In this document: one piece after another, positions 15,669-23,760 of the stretch | Layout: every line of letters starts with the position of its first letter | Position numbering within the stretch: the first letter of the stretch is position 1 | Assembly (NCBI RefSeq): GCF_014635825.1 | Contig: NZ_BMDO01000001.1 | Coordinates: 620,001-684,000 of the forward strand | DNA from: Mucilaginibacter galii | GTDB lineage: Bacteria; Bacteroidota; Bacteroidia; Sphingobacteriales; Sphingobacteriaceae | Length of the DNA stretch: 64,000 nucleotides | Direction of reading: 5' to 3' | Program-made: the position numbers and the translations under genes | Notes under the pieces: generated by a model | Seen by the model: only the letters and a program-made list of their open reading frames with translations | What the model was told of the DNA's origin: nothing | Database searches by the model: none

Positions 15669-16991
15669 GAACACCACATCCAGGCTCTCAAATATAGCTT
15701 GTTTTGCGGTATCAAGTATCGCGGTAGTATGGGCAGCCGATACGAAGCCAACTTCGTAGCCTGATGGGCCCATGTAAACACCACGGTTTAATAGTTCCAA
15801 ATGCAGTTTTTTGAAGTGATCCATGCTTTTGGGGTCGATATCTTCGGCCTTGCGGATAACCGCGTTGGTATCGAACGCGAGCCAGAAGATGGAACCGACA
15901 CGTGAGATAACCAGCGGATAATTACGCTGGCTGGCATACTCCACAATATCATTCACAAAGTCTTTGGTGCGTTGGTTTTGGTCTTCGTAGAAACCAGGCT
16001 TCAGCAATTCAGTCAATTGAGCAATACCCGCAGCCATGGCCACCGGGTTACCCGATAGCGTACCCGCCTGGTAAACCGGACCTTCGGGCGATACACTGCT
16101 CATGATTTGAGCCGATGCACCATAGGCGCCTACCGGCAAACCACCACCAATAATTTTACCGTAAGTAATAATGTCAGGCTTAATTTGGTACAAGCCGGCC
16201 GCACCGGCAAAACCTACGCGGAAACCGGAAATTACCTCATCAAAAATTAACAAGGTGCCGTTAGCGGTACAAATCTCCCGCAGGTATTGTAAAAACTCGG
16301 TGTGTTGCAGTAATAGGCCGTTATTAGCCGGGATAGGCTCCATAATTACGGCGGCTATCTGGTCTTTAAAATCTTCAAAGGCTTTAGCTAAAGCTTCTTT
16401 ATCGTTCAGCGCAACTACAATGGTTTCATCGGCAAAGGCTTTAGGCACACCTGCAGATGAGGTTTCGCCGAAGGTAACCAAACCCGAACCTGCTTTAACA
16501 AGTAAAGCATCTACGTGACCATGGTAGCAACCTTCAAATTTTAAGATCTTATCGCGCTTGGTATAGCCACGTGCTAAACGGATGGCCGACATGACAGCCT
16601 CGGTGCCCGAACTGTTGAAGCGTATCTTCTCAATAAAAGGATTATTGCTGATGATCAATTCGGCCAATTCGTTTTCCAGCGCCGTTGGCGCACCGAACGA
16701 CATGCCGTTTTGCATTACCTCGATCACCTTTTCGCGGATAGCAGGGTGGTTATGGCCTAAAATAAGCGGTCCCCAGCTACAGCAAAAATCAATAAACTGG
16801 TTGTCGTCAGCATCCCACAGGTAAGCGCCATCACCTTTTTTGATGAACAACGGCGTACCATAAACTGATTTAAAAGCCCTCACCGGTGAGTTTACCCCAC
16901 CCGGAAAATAGGTTTTAGCCTTGTTATATAATTCAGTCGATTTTGCACGGCTGATATCGGGTTTGCTGATTTTATCTTTTGATTCGATCAT
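15606..16991 (-). CDS. hemL: Glutamate-1-semialdehyde 2,1-aminomutase with repeat-encoded tail
   Basis: PLP enzyme that converts glutamate-1-semialdehyde to 5-aminolevulinate. Family features are the N-terminal FPGGVNSPVRAF, NSSGTEAVMSAIRLARGYT (about 125-143), CYHGHVDALL, the IFDEVISGFRVGFAGA segment with the PLP-binding aspartate, and the Schiff-base lysine in DIITYGKIIGGGLPVGAYG (about residue 279). The conserved protein ends at ESLDVVF. The next 20 residues (SPSQPSPGGRALNEQADFRE) are translated from a CCTCCC element and its flank, so the 461-residue length exceeds the usual 425-435. hemB lies upstream, and the kinase gene follows 61 bp downstream. Confidence 0.96.
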   Translation of the reverse strand: MIESKDKISKPDISRAKSTELYNKAKTYFPGGVNSPVRAFKSVYGTPLFIKKGDGAYLWDADDNQFIDFCCSWGPLILGHNHPAIREKVIEVMQNGMSFGAPTALENELAELIISNNPFIEKIRFNSSGTEAVMSAIRLARGYTKRDKILKFEGCYHGHVDALLVKAGSGLVTFGETSSAGVPKAFADETIVVALNDKEALAKAFEDFKDQIAAVIMEPIPANNGLLLQHTEFLQYLREICTANGTLLIFDEVISGFRVGFAGAAGLYQIKPDIITYGKIIGGGLPVGAYGASAQIMSSVSPEGPVYQAGTLSGNPVAMAAGIAQLTELLKPGFYEDQNQRTKDFVNDIVEYASQRNYPLVISRVGSIFWLAFDTNAVIRKAEDIDPKSMDHFKKLHLELLNRGVYMGPSGYEVGFVSAAHTTAILDTAKQAIFESLDVVFSPSQPSPGGRALNEQADFRE

Positions 16992-17027
16992 TTTCTTGTT
17001 TGTTTATGCCACTGCCTGGTGGCCGCT

Positions 17028-17090
17028 TGTCAGTCTGAGCCTGTCGAAGACTTAGCACGCGGCAATGCTTCGACAAGCTCAGCATGACAG
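17028..17090. repeat. Inverted repeat TGTCAGTCTGAGCC-type (family B), copy 1
   Basis: Arms TGTCAGTCTGAGCCTGTCGA and the reverse complement of TCGACAAGCTCAGCATGACA, with a loop around ACTTAGCACGCGGCAATGC. A second copy lies at 63045-63108. Together with the next repeat it fills most of the 262-bp hemL-hemB gap. Confidence 0.8.
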
Positions 17091-17102
17091 TTCGTTATTC
17101 TA

Positions 17103-17190
17103 ATGTCATTACGAGGAGCAATAGCGATGCGGCAACCCCAAGGATGCAAATCTGAACGCGTGCGATTGCCACGCTACGCTCACAATGACA
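17103..17190. repeat. Palindromic dispersed repeat (family A), copy 3
   Basis: Begins ATGTCATTACGAGGAGCAAT and ends CGCTCACAATGACA. It is a degenerate copy of the repeats at 411-504 and 1615-1706. The outer arms still pair, with more mismatches than in the leu copies. Confidence 0.75.
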
Positions 17191-17253
17191 TGTTGTATAT
17201 CTGTACTCTTGGTATTGTCTGTATTCTTGACGCTGTACTCTATATTCTATCCT

Positions 17254-18225
17254 CTATAACCACTTATTCAACAACACCTCTTTGGCGTGGTACGTCAAAA
17301 TAGCCGTAGCGCCTGCCCTGCGGATACTGGTGAGCACCTCGGTAATGGCGCGCTGCTCGTTTAACCAGCCGTTTTGTACAGCAGCTTTGATCATGGCATA
17401 CTCGCCGCTTACGTTGTAGGCTGCTATGGGCAGTTCGGTATTGTCTTTCAGTAATTTTATAACGTCGAGATACGGCAAGGCCGGTTTTACCATCAGGAAA
17501 TCGGCGCCTTCTATCTCGTCCAGGTTGGCTTCAATCAGCGCTTCGCGCTGATTGGCCGGGTTCATCTGGTAAGTTTTTTTATCGCCAAATTTAGGGGCCG
17601 AGTTAAGGGCATCCCTGAAAGGACCATAAAAAGCACTGGCATATTTGGCGGAATAAGACATAATAGAAACACCGCTATACCCATGCTCATCCAGCGTTTT
17701 ACGAATGTAACCTACACGGCCATCCATCATATCCGACGGGGCAATAATATCGGCACCGGCACGGGCATGGGCCAAAGCCATTTTGCCTAAAACCTCTAAA
17801 GTTTCATCGTTCAAGATCTCGCCGTTATCTACCACGCCATCATGTCCGTCGCTGCTGTACGGATCCATGGCCACGTCGGTAATTAAACAGGCTTCAGGAA
17901 ACTCTTTCTTTACTTCGCGAATGGCACGCAGGTACAAGCTTTCCTCGCGGTAGCTTTCGGTAGCCATTTTATCTTTTAAAGATTCGTCGATGTTGGGGAA
18001 CAAATCGAACGATTTTAATCCCAAATTCATGCAGCTTTCTACCTCGCGCAGTAAATTATCTACCGAGTAACGAAAAATGCCGGGCATTGAAGAAACTTCT
18101 GTCTTTTGATTTTCGCCCTCAATAATAAATAATGGAAAAATCAAATTTGCCGCACTCACATGTGTTTCCTGCACCATTTGCCGAATCACTTCACTCTTTC
18201 TATTTCTTCTTGGTCGTTGTAGCAT
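17254..18225 (-). CDS. hemB: Delta-aminolevulinic acid dehydratase (porphobilinogen synthase)
   Basis: Condenses two 5-aminolevulinate molecules to porphobilinogen. The 323-residue product has the normal length. The Schiff-base lysine is K247 in LMVKPALPYLDVI, and the second active-site lysine lies in MSYSAKYASAFYGPF (about 195). The metal-site segment reads DVAMDPYSSDGHDG (about 116-129) with Asp and no Cys. From family knowledge, this marks a magnesium-type rather than the zinc (Cys-rich) type enzyme. The start ATG follows AGGAGGGGCTTT supplied by a CCTCCC element. It lies between hemCD and hemL on the minus strand. Secure. Confidence 0.97.
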   Translation of the reverse strand: MLQRPRRNRKSEVIRQMVQETHVSAANLIFPLFIIEGENQKTEVSSMPGIFRYSVDNLLREVESCMNLGLKSFDLFPNIDESLKDKMATESYREESLYLRAIREVKKEFPEACLITDVAMDPYSSDGHDGVVDNGEILNDETLEVLGKMALAHARAGADIIAPSDMMDGRVGYIRKTLDEHGYSGVSIMSYSAKYASAFYGPFRDALNSAPKFGDKKTYQMNPANQREALIEANLDEIEGADFLMVKPALPYLDVIKLLKDNTELPIAAYNVSGEYAMIKAAVQNGWLNEQRAITEVLTSIRRAGATAILTYHAKEVLLNKWL

Positions 18226-18226
18226 A

Positions 18227-18338
18227 AAGCCCCTCCTAAATCCTCCCCGGGAGGGAGGACTTTTGTAAAAATCTATTCTATTAAACCCCTATGTTACTTA
18301 AAGCCCTCCCTCCCGGGGAGGGTTTGGGAGGAGCCTAT
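18227..18338. repeat. CCTCCC element doublet between hemB and hemCD
   Basis: Unit 18227-18263 reads AGGAGGGGCTTT into the hemB ATG on the minus strand. Unit 18301-18338 is opposite and touches the hemCD stop TAG. The spacer is about 37 bp. This is one of the clearest examples of the element bridging a stop and the next start. Confidence 0.85.
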
Positions 18339-19909
18339 AGTCCAAACACCGCCTCGGCCAGTCCAACTTCGTCGGGTGAGAAAGGCAGGGTATGGTTAAT
18401 ATTAAGATCGTTTAGGGTTTTACCAGTGGATTTGCCAATGGCAATTACCTGCTGGTTATTATCCAATAAATTATCTTTAAAATAAGCCTCGGCGTTAGAC
18501 GGGCTGGTAAATACCAAAATATCGGCAATGGTGCCCGATGCACTTTCTTCGCGCATGGTGGCATAAACCGGCAGATCGATGATCTTGGTTTCGGCCGACA
18601 GTGCTTTGTGAATGCTCCTCATCGGGCTTTCGGCACCGGGGAACAACACGGTTAAGCCATTGGCTATTTTAGCAAATTCCTGCGCTACCTCGGCAGTGTC
18701 AACACTTTCGCCTACGTAATCGGCAAAGTGGCCGTTGCGGCGCAGCATATCTTCGCTGCCGCTGCCCATTACACCAAATTTTACAGGTTTAGCAAACTGA
18801 GGCTTTAGCTGGAAAAAATATTCTACTGCGTTCTTGCTGGTAAAAAACACCCAGTCAACATTTTGCAGAATATGTGGATTTAAAATGGTCATGACGGGCA
18901 CCGTGCGTATTAATGAACGGGCTTCTACCTCTATATCATGCTTTTCGAGCACACGCCTAAAATAGCTTGAGGCCGGCAACTCGCGCGATATAAATACCTT
19001 ATTGGCTATCTTCCGGCTTTTATCAAACTTGGCTAAAATCTTGTCTATCAATCCCTCTGTTGTAGGCGAGGTAATAAACATACGGTCGGGCAAATCATCT
19101 TCCGTATCGGCCTTAGAGGTAAACACCTGGTATACACCCTCATGCTTACGGCAATAACAGCCTAACGGCATGTGGCAGCCGCCGCCAAATTGCTTTAACA
19201 CGGTACGCTCAATGGCCAATGCTTCGGCCACCTCGGGGTGATGAAGCTGCTGTAAAATGGCATGCAGCGCGGTATCTTTTTCGCGTATTTGTATAGCCAA
19301 AGCACCTTGCGCAGGTGCAGGCACAAATTCGGTAGGAGTTAGTTCTTCTACATGAAACTCGCTCAGGTCTATACCCAAACGCACCACACCAGCCTTGGCC
19401 AGCATAATGGCATCATATTTTTCGCTACGCAGTTTACCTATGCGGGTAGGCACGTTACCACGAAGGTCGTCCATTTCCAGATCGGGCCTCAAGGCACGCA
19501 GTTGTGCTTTGCGACGGTTAGAGGAAGTACCCACGGTACCGGCAAACTTAACCGACAGCTTTTGGTGAACATCTACACAGTCTTTCAGGATGATCAATAA
19601 TTCAGACGGATCTTCACGCTCCGATACAGCTGCAATAGTTAACCCGGGCGGATGCTCAGTAGGCAGATCTTTGTGCGAATGTACTGCTACATCAATAGTG
19701 CCTGCTATTAGTTCTTCTTCCAGCTCCTTGGTAAAAAAGCCTTTGCCTTCCAGTTTATCCAAACTGAGGTTCAGGATACGATCGCCCTGTGTTTTAATGA
19801 TTTTCAATGTGGCGGTTACACCAATAGCGGCCAAACTATCTTTTACAAAGTTGGCTTGCCATAAAGCCAATTCACTGCCGCGGGTGCCTATAATAACTGT
19901 TCTGTCCAA
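18335..19909 (-). CDS. hemC-hemD: Fused hydroxymethylbilane synthase - uroporphyrinogen-III synthase
   Basis: Bifunctional 524-residue protein. Residues about 1-300 are porphobilinogen deaminase: IGTRGSELALWQA at the start, GFFTKELEEEL, VAVHSHKDLPTE (about 77-88), and the dipyrromethane-cofactor Cys245 in FGGGCHMPLGCY. Residues about 305-524 show the HemD pattern: KVFISRELPASSYF, VDWVFFTSKNAVEYFF, VLFPGAESPMRSI, DILVFTSPSNAEAYF, IAIGKSTGKTLNDL. The product would make and cyclise hydroxymethylbilane to uroporphyrinogen III without release. The start is TTG at 19909, supported by the N-terminal homology. A TAAATTTG promoter-like box lies 22 bp upstream. Separate proteins are usual in other phyla. 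Confidence 0.95.
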   Translation of the reverse strand: MDRTVIIGTRGSELALWQANFVKDSLAAIGVTATLKIIKTQGDRILNLSLDKLEGKGFFTKELEEELIAGTIDVAVHSHKDLPTEHPPGLTIAAVSEREDPSELLIILKDCVDVHQKLSVKFAGTVGTSSNRRKAQLRALRPDLEMDDLRGNVPTRIGKLRSEKYDAIMLAKAGVVRLGIDLSEFHVEELTPTEFVPAPAQGALAIQIREKDTALHAILQQLHHPEVAEALAIERTVLKQFGGGCHMPLGCYCRKHEGVYQVFTSKADTEDDLPDRMFITSPTTEGLIDKILAKFDKSRKIANKVFISRELPASSYFRRVLEKHDIEVEARSLIRTVPVMTILNPHILQNVDWVFFTSKNAVEYFFQLKPQFAKPVKFGVMGSGSEDMLRRNGHFADYVGESVDTAEVAQEFAKIANGLTVLFPGAESPMRSIHKALSAETKIIDLPVYATMREESASGTIADILVFTSPSNAEAYFKDNLLDNNQQVIAIGKSTGKTLNDLNINHTLPFSPDEVGLAEAVFGL

Positions 19910-19930
19910 GGGTATTTAAGATTTGCAGCA

Positions 19931-19938
19931 CAAATTTA
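19931..19938 (-). promoter_or_regulatory. Putative -7 box of hemCD promoter
   Basis: Reads TAAATTTG on the minus strand, matching the Bacteroidota TAnnTTTG -7 consensus, and gives a leader of about 15 nt before the hemCD TTG start. No convincing TTG -33 box was found at the right distance, so confidence is limited. Confidence 0.4.
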
Positions 19939-20046
19939 ACTTTTACACAGGTTGTTAAGGAATTTTTATGAGAATGTGAGGATTAATTGACGGTTAATGG
20001 TTTAAGGCAGTTTAAAGAGGGCTGTAACCTCAGCTTTTAATTAGTT

Positions 20047-20764
20047 ATGTCATTCGAACGATAGTAAGAAATACTGTTCGAGCGGTAAGCTGGTGTTGAT
20101 ACAATCAGTTAATGCGCATTGAACTTTAGTTAGTGCTAAGACCTTCTTTCGTCTCGCTCGTTGCCGCGAGTGGCTACTACTTTTTGTCTTGATACAAAAA
20201 GTAACAAAAAAATCAAGCCACCGCAATCCCTGCCACTACACAAGGCCCACTCCCGGCCGGGTGCGCTGGCAGAGGCCCACGCTTCTTTTGAACAGTAGCC
20301 TATTGTATGCAAAGTCATTTGCTTTTTTTTAATTCCCTCCCTCGGGAGGGCAGGGAGGGGTTTAATAAAGCGGTTCATCAACCATGCGTGTCAAACCCCT
20401 CCCTGCCACCACACAATGCAACCACACCCCTCCCCAAGGAGGGAATTGTAATAAACGTTATTATTCCATCCTTGGGGTGGGTTAAGGAGGGATTGTCAGC
20501 TTCGGCAGAAAGCGGGGCAAAAAACAGTGGCCTTGGGTGGTGGACAACGGTCTTGTAGATTTGCATGTAGCGGTGGCCTAAGTGTGGGCAAAGCCAAAGG
20601 GCAAAAATAAACAGCCTTGAATTTTTGCTTTGTGGCTAAGACAAAAGAAGTAGCCTCTCGCGGCAATGAGCGAGACGAGGTAAGTTCATTAGCAAAAACT
20701 AAGTTCAAAACACATTAGCTAACTGCTCGAACAGGATTTCTCACTATCGTTCGAAATCACTTAG
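20047..20764. repeat. 718-bp long inverted-repeat element (family C, long form)
   Basis: Fills the gap between hemA and hemCD. The left arm (20047-about 20240) and right arm (about 20570-20764) are imperfect reverse complements. Shared blocks are TTCGAACGATAG...AGAAAT / ATTTCTCACTATCGTTCGAA, CTGTTCGAGC / GCTCGAACAG, and CGTCTCGCTCGTTGCCGCGA / TCGCGGCAATGAGCGAGACG. TACTTTTTGTCTTGATACAA and its pair continue inward. The centre contains nested CCTCCC-like units (for example 20336-20364). There is no transposase and no supportable gene. The short frames inside are repeat translations. The termini match the small repeat at 63119-63213. Confidence 0.8.
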
Positions 20765-20785
20765 ACTAATGCTATATAGTCCTAA

Positions 20786-20814
20786 ACCAAAAAAAGACAC
20801 CCTAAAGTGTCTTT
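20786..20814 (-). terminator. Rho-independent terminator of hemA
   Basis: On the minus strand, stem AAAGACAC / GTGTCTTT with loop TTTAGG is followed by a T run (seven T including the stem end). It lies 22 bp after the hemA stop, separating hemA from the rest of the heme cluster. Confidence 0.85.
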
Positions 20815-20836
20815 CAAATATCTTATAAGAGCAAGT

Positions 20837-22063
20837 CTAATTATTATTGATCATGATCTCTTTAGCCATTACCATAGGTACGCTAATGTACTTCTTCTCC
20901 ATATAATTAATTACCTTTTCGAGTACGAGGCGAGATTGTTCGTCTAAAGATTGCACTTCATCGGCAAATACCGTATGAAGGGCTGCGTGCTTAATCTCCT
21001 TTATTTTTTCAGGCACCTGGCGCATAGCCACCTCTACGCGGCGTTGCTTTAACAGGGGTAAAAACTCGTCTATGTTTTGCTCGATAATTCTTTCGGCGTG
21101 TACCAGTTCCTGGTAACGTTCTTGCAGGTTCTTTTTGGCTACTTCGTTTAATGAATTTACTTCGATGTAGTTTACCGAGAATTGCTCCAGTACTTCGGCA
21201 GCAGTATCGTTAGGTACGGCTAAATCAACAATGGTTTTGCGGCTGGTATCGCCTTGCAATAATGATGCGTAAATTTCTGTAGTGATCACGGGCAATGTAG
21301 CCGATGTACAAGTGATGATCACATCGAAACCTTTATTGTAAGTTTTCAATGCTTCCAGGTCGTAAGCCTCACCGTTTAAGTCGGCTGCCAGCTTTTCGGC
21401 ATTGGCCAAAGTGCGGTTAAACACGGCGAAGTTCGAAAACTTATGTTTTTGCAGGTATTTGGAAATATTGCGGTTAGTTTCGCCTGCACCAATAATAAGT
21501 ACGCGGGCGTTAGAACATTGCTTCAGATCCTTAAGCTTGCGGTAAGCTAAGGATACCACCGATATAGGGTGACGCGAGATATTGGTATGCGTGTAAACCT
21601 CTTTAGCGGTTTTAACCACGGTGTTCATCACCATGCGCAGGTAATCGCCTGTTAAACCGGCAGCGCGACAGCTTTCATAAGCTTTACGTAATTGGGCTAA
21701 AATTTCTTTTTCGCCAACTACCAAACTTTCTAAGGAACACGAGGTTCTTAGCAAATGATTTAATGCTTCCTGATCTTCATAAATAGAGGCACCTTCAATA
21801 AAGGTGTTCAGGTGCATGGGACAAAGATCAATATGAAGGGCCTGGATAAATTTCTGTGTAAAATCTTTATCTACCGGCTCAGCGGAAGCCATTACAAACT
21901 CTACCCGGTTACAGGTAGCCAGGTAAAATATCTCAGGGATTTGAAACTGTGCTTTTACCTGCTGCAGTTTATCAGCCAAATTTTCCTGACATATCACCAA
22001 CTTCCCGAGATCCTTCAGTTCAATCTGTTTATGCGTAAAAGCTATAACTTTTAAATACTTCAA
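20837..22063 (-). CDS. hemA: Glutamyl-tRNA reductase
   Basis: NADPH-dependent reduction of glutamyl-tRNA to glutamate-1-semialdehyde, the first step of C5-pathway heme synthesis. The catalytic cysteine is C51 in YLATCNRVEF. LVVGEKEILAQLRKAYE (about 115-131) is strongly conserved. The NADPH-binding VLIIGAGETNRNISKYL starts near residue 181, and the C-terminal dimerisation helices follow. The length of 408 is normal. The start is TTG at 22063 (KYLKVIAFTHKQIEL), the only start that retains the conserved N-terminus. It has its own promoter-like sequence upstream and a terminator downstream, so it is probably transcribed separately from hemCD. Confidence 0.97.
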   Translation of the reverse strand: MKYLKVIAFTHKQIELKDLGKLVICQENLADKLQQVKAQFQIPEIFYLATCNRVEFVMASAEPVDKDFTQKFIQALHIDLCPMHLNTFIEGASIYEDQEALNHLLRTSCSLESLVVGEKEILAQLRKAYESCRAAGLTGDYLRMVMNTVVKTAKEVYTHTNISRHPISVVSLAYRKLKDLKQCSNARVLIIGAGETNRNISKYLQKHKFSNFAVFNRTLANAEKLAADLNGEAYDLEALKTYNKGFDVIITCTSATLPVITTEIYASLLQGDTSRKTIVDLAVPNDTAAEVLEQFSVNYIEVNSLNEVAKKNLQERYQELVHAERIIEQNIDEFLPLLKQRRVEVAMRQVPEKIKEIKHAALHTVFADEVQSLDEQSRLVLEKVINYMEKKYISVPMVMAKEIMINNN

Positions 22064-22095
22064 AGCCCTCTATAATTTTAGCAATTCCTATCCCA

Positions 22096-22130
22096 CAAAA
22101 GTACTATGTAAATTGAGGTTGCTATGTCAA
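22096..22130 (-). promoter_or_regulatory. Putative hemA promoter
   Basis: The minus strand has TACTTTTG (22103 to 22096), a TAnnTTTG -7 match, and TTG at 22130-22128 as a -33 candidate with a 24-nt spacer, slightly long for the consensus. The remaining part of the 271-bp gap up to 22334 shows no other clear site. Confidence 0.45.
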
Positions 22131-22334
22131 GGCTTTGTCAAACACAGCAATTTAGAATGAGTATAAATAAATACATAATCACCTCTTAAATGGCTGAAAT
22201 GGAGTTTATCAAATACGCTTAGTCAACCTTAATCAAATGATTTATATTTAAACAGTTCTTAAGCCCGTTCATTCTGCTTAACAGCCCTTCAAAATAATTA
22301 ATTAACAAAAACATTTTCTACGCTTAATGTACCT

Positions 22335-22727
22335 ATGTCGAATTTAAAGAAGATCAGCCTTGTTATTTTAATTATAGCCTATATAGCTGCCGGGATAAAT
22401 CATTTTATACATCCGGATGGCTATATTAAGATCATCCCCGATTACCTGCCCTATCACCATGCATTAAATTATATAGCCGGTGCCTGCGAAATTATTTTTG
22501 GAGTAATGCTCATTTTTCCGGCAAGCAGAAACGCAGGTATCGTATTACTTATTTTGATGCTGGCGGCCTTTTTGCCTGTTCATATTACCATGTTACAACA
22601 AGCTCCTTTACAATTGGGTAATTTGTACGTAACGCCTTTGATAGCCTGGATCAGATTAGTTTTCCAACCAGTGTTAATGCTGTGGCTGGCCTGGCATTGG
22701 CAAACAAAACGGGTAAGCCACGCTTAA
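22335..22727 (+). CDS. DoxX-like small membrane protein
   Basis: 130-residue protein with four hydrophobic helices (about 6-22, 44-62, 66-84, 98-122), matching the DoxX/DoxX-like family. The N-terminal ISLVILIIAYIAAGINHFIHPDGYIKIIPDYLPYH includes the family-typical GxNHF segment, and the second helix begins NYIAGACEIIFGVML. The function of these proteins is poorly defined; some are linked to redox or thiol homeostasis. The hydrolase gene follows after 10 bp, so the two probably form an operon. No SD-like sequence is visible before the ATG. Confidence 0.85.
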   Translation: MSNLKKISLVILIIAYIAAGINHFIHPDGYIKIIPDYLPYHHALNYIAGACEIIFGVMLIFPASRNAGIVLLILMLAAFLPVHITMLQQAPLQLGNLYVTPLIAWIRLVFQPVLMLWLAWHWQTKRVSHA

Positions 22728-22737
22728 TAACATAACC

Positions 22738-23568
22738 ATGATTACCACCGAACAATATACCCTACCCGGCTATAAAGGCCGCAATATGCTGGCCGATCTT
22801 ACTTATGATGATGCACAGCCCGGCGCACCGCTCATCATTTTTGTACATGGCTTTAAGGGCTTTAAAGACTGGGGCTCGCATCACCTCATAGCCCGTTACT
22901 TTGCTGCGAATGGCTATCGCTTTTTGAAATTTAATTTTTCGCACAATGGCAGCACGCCCGAACAGCCTCATGAACTAACCGACATGATTGCCTTTAGTGA
23001 AAATACTTTTTCTACCGAGTTAGATGATCTGCAACTGGTGATAGACTGGGCATGCAGCGGCTCGGTGATGAGGGCAGCCACGCAAGTGATACTCATTGGC
23101 CATAGCATGGGCGGCGGCATCAGCATTATTAAGGCTGCCGAAGATAAACGCGTAAACAAGCTGATCACCATGGCATCGGTAGCATCTTTCCGCAACCTTT
23201 GGCCTAAGGAAATTGAAAAGCAATGGAAGCTGGCCGGGGTACTATATTTCCCCAACAAACGTACCGGGCAGGAAATGCCGGTTAAAGCCAGCCTATTAAC
23301 AGACCTGGAACGCAACGCCGGCCGGTTAAACGTGCTGGCGCAGGCGGCCCATGTGCAACAACCTTGGCTGCTTGTGCATGGCACGGCCGATAGTGTTGTG
23401 AACATTAGCCAGGCGCATGAGCTAAAGGCCATGCAGCCCAATGCCCAATTACTTTTGCTGCCTAACACCGATCATGTGTTTGGCTCGGCACACCCCTGGA
23501 CCGAGGCCAAGCTACCGCCGGCATTACAAGAACTGTGTGATGAAGCGCTCCAGTTTTTGAACGGTTAA
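22738..23568 (+). CDS. Alpha/beta-hydrolase family protein
   Basis: Soluble serine hydrolase of 276 residues. The fold starts with the oxyanion strand IIFVHGFKGFKDWGSHH (about 32-48). The nucleophile elbow is GHSMGGG with Ser123, the acid is Asp218 in HGTADSVV, and His246 in NTDHVFG completes the triad. The cap region and FKGFKDW resemble the dienelactone hydrolase / acyl-peptidase-like group. The substrate is unknown. It is in a short operon with the DoxX-like gene. There is no signal peptide, so it is cytoplasmic. Confidence 0.9.
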   Translation: MITTEQYTLPGYKGRNMLADLTYDDAQPGAPLIIFVHGFKGFKDWGSHHLIARYFAANGYRFLKFNFSHNGSTPEQPHELTDMIAFSENTFSTELDDLQLVIDWACSGSVMRAATQVILIGHSMGGGISIIKAAEDKRVNKLITMASVASFRNLWPKEIEKQWKLAGVLYFPNKRTGQEMPVKASLLTDLERNAGRLNVLAQAAHVQQPWLLVHGTADSVVNISQAHELKAMQPNAQLLLLPNTDHVFGSAHPWTEAKLPPALQELCDEALQFLNG

Positions 23569-23760
23569 TTTTAATATTTTCCGGCGACTCAACAGACAAG
23601 TTAGATCTATTTCACCTGTTTTTTACCTCAAAAGACTTCATGAATTTAAATGAAGATTTTTGAGGTTTTTTGAAGAAATAACGAAATTTTGTAAACTTTT
23701 GATCGGTTACCGTCACATAGGCTTTTCAAGCGTATATTGGCTCAATATTCAACACTAAAC

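Noticed and set aside
17103..17303. 66-codon open frame between hemL and hemB
   Set aside because: Its first half is the family A repeat and its end runs into hemB on the other strand, so it is not a credible gene.
20136..20708. Several short open frames inside the hemA-hemCD gap
   Set aside because: All are translations of the inverted-repeat element and the CCTCCC units, with mirrored products on both strands.
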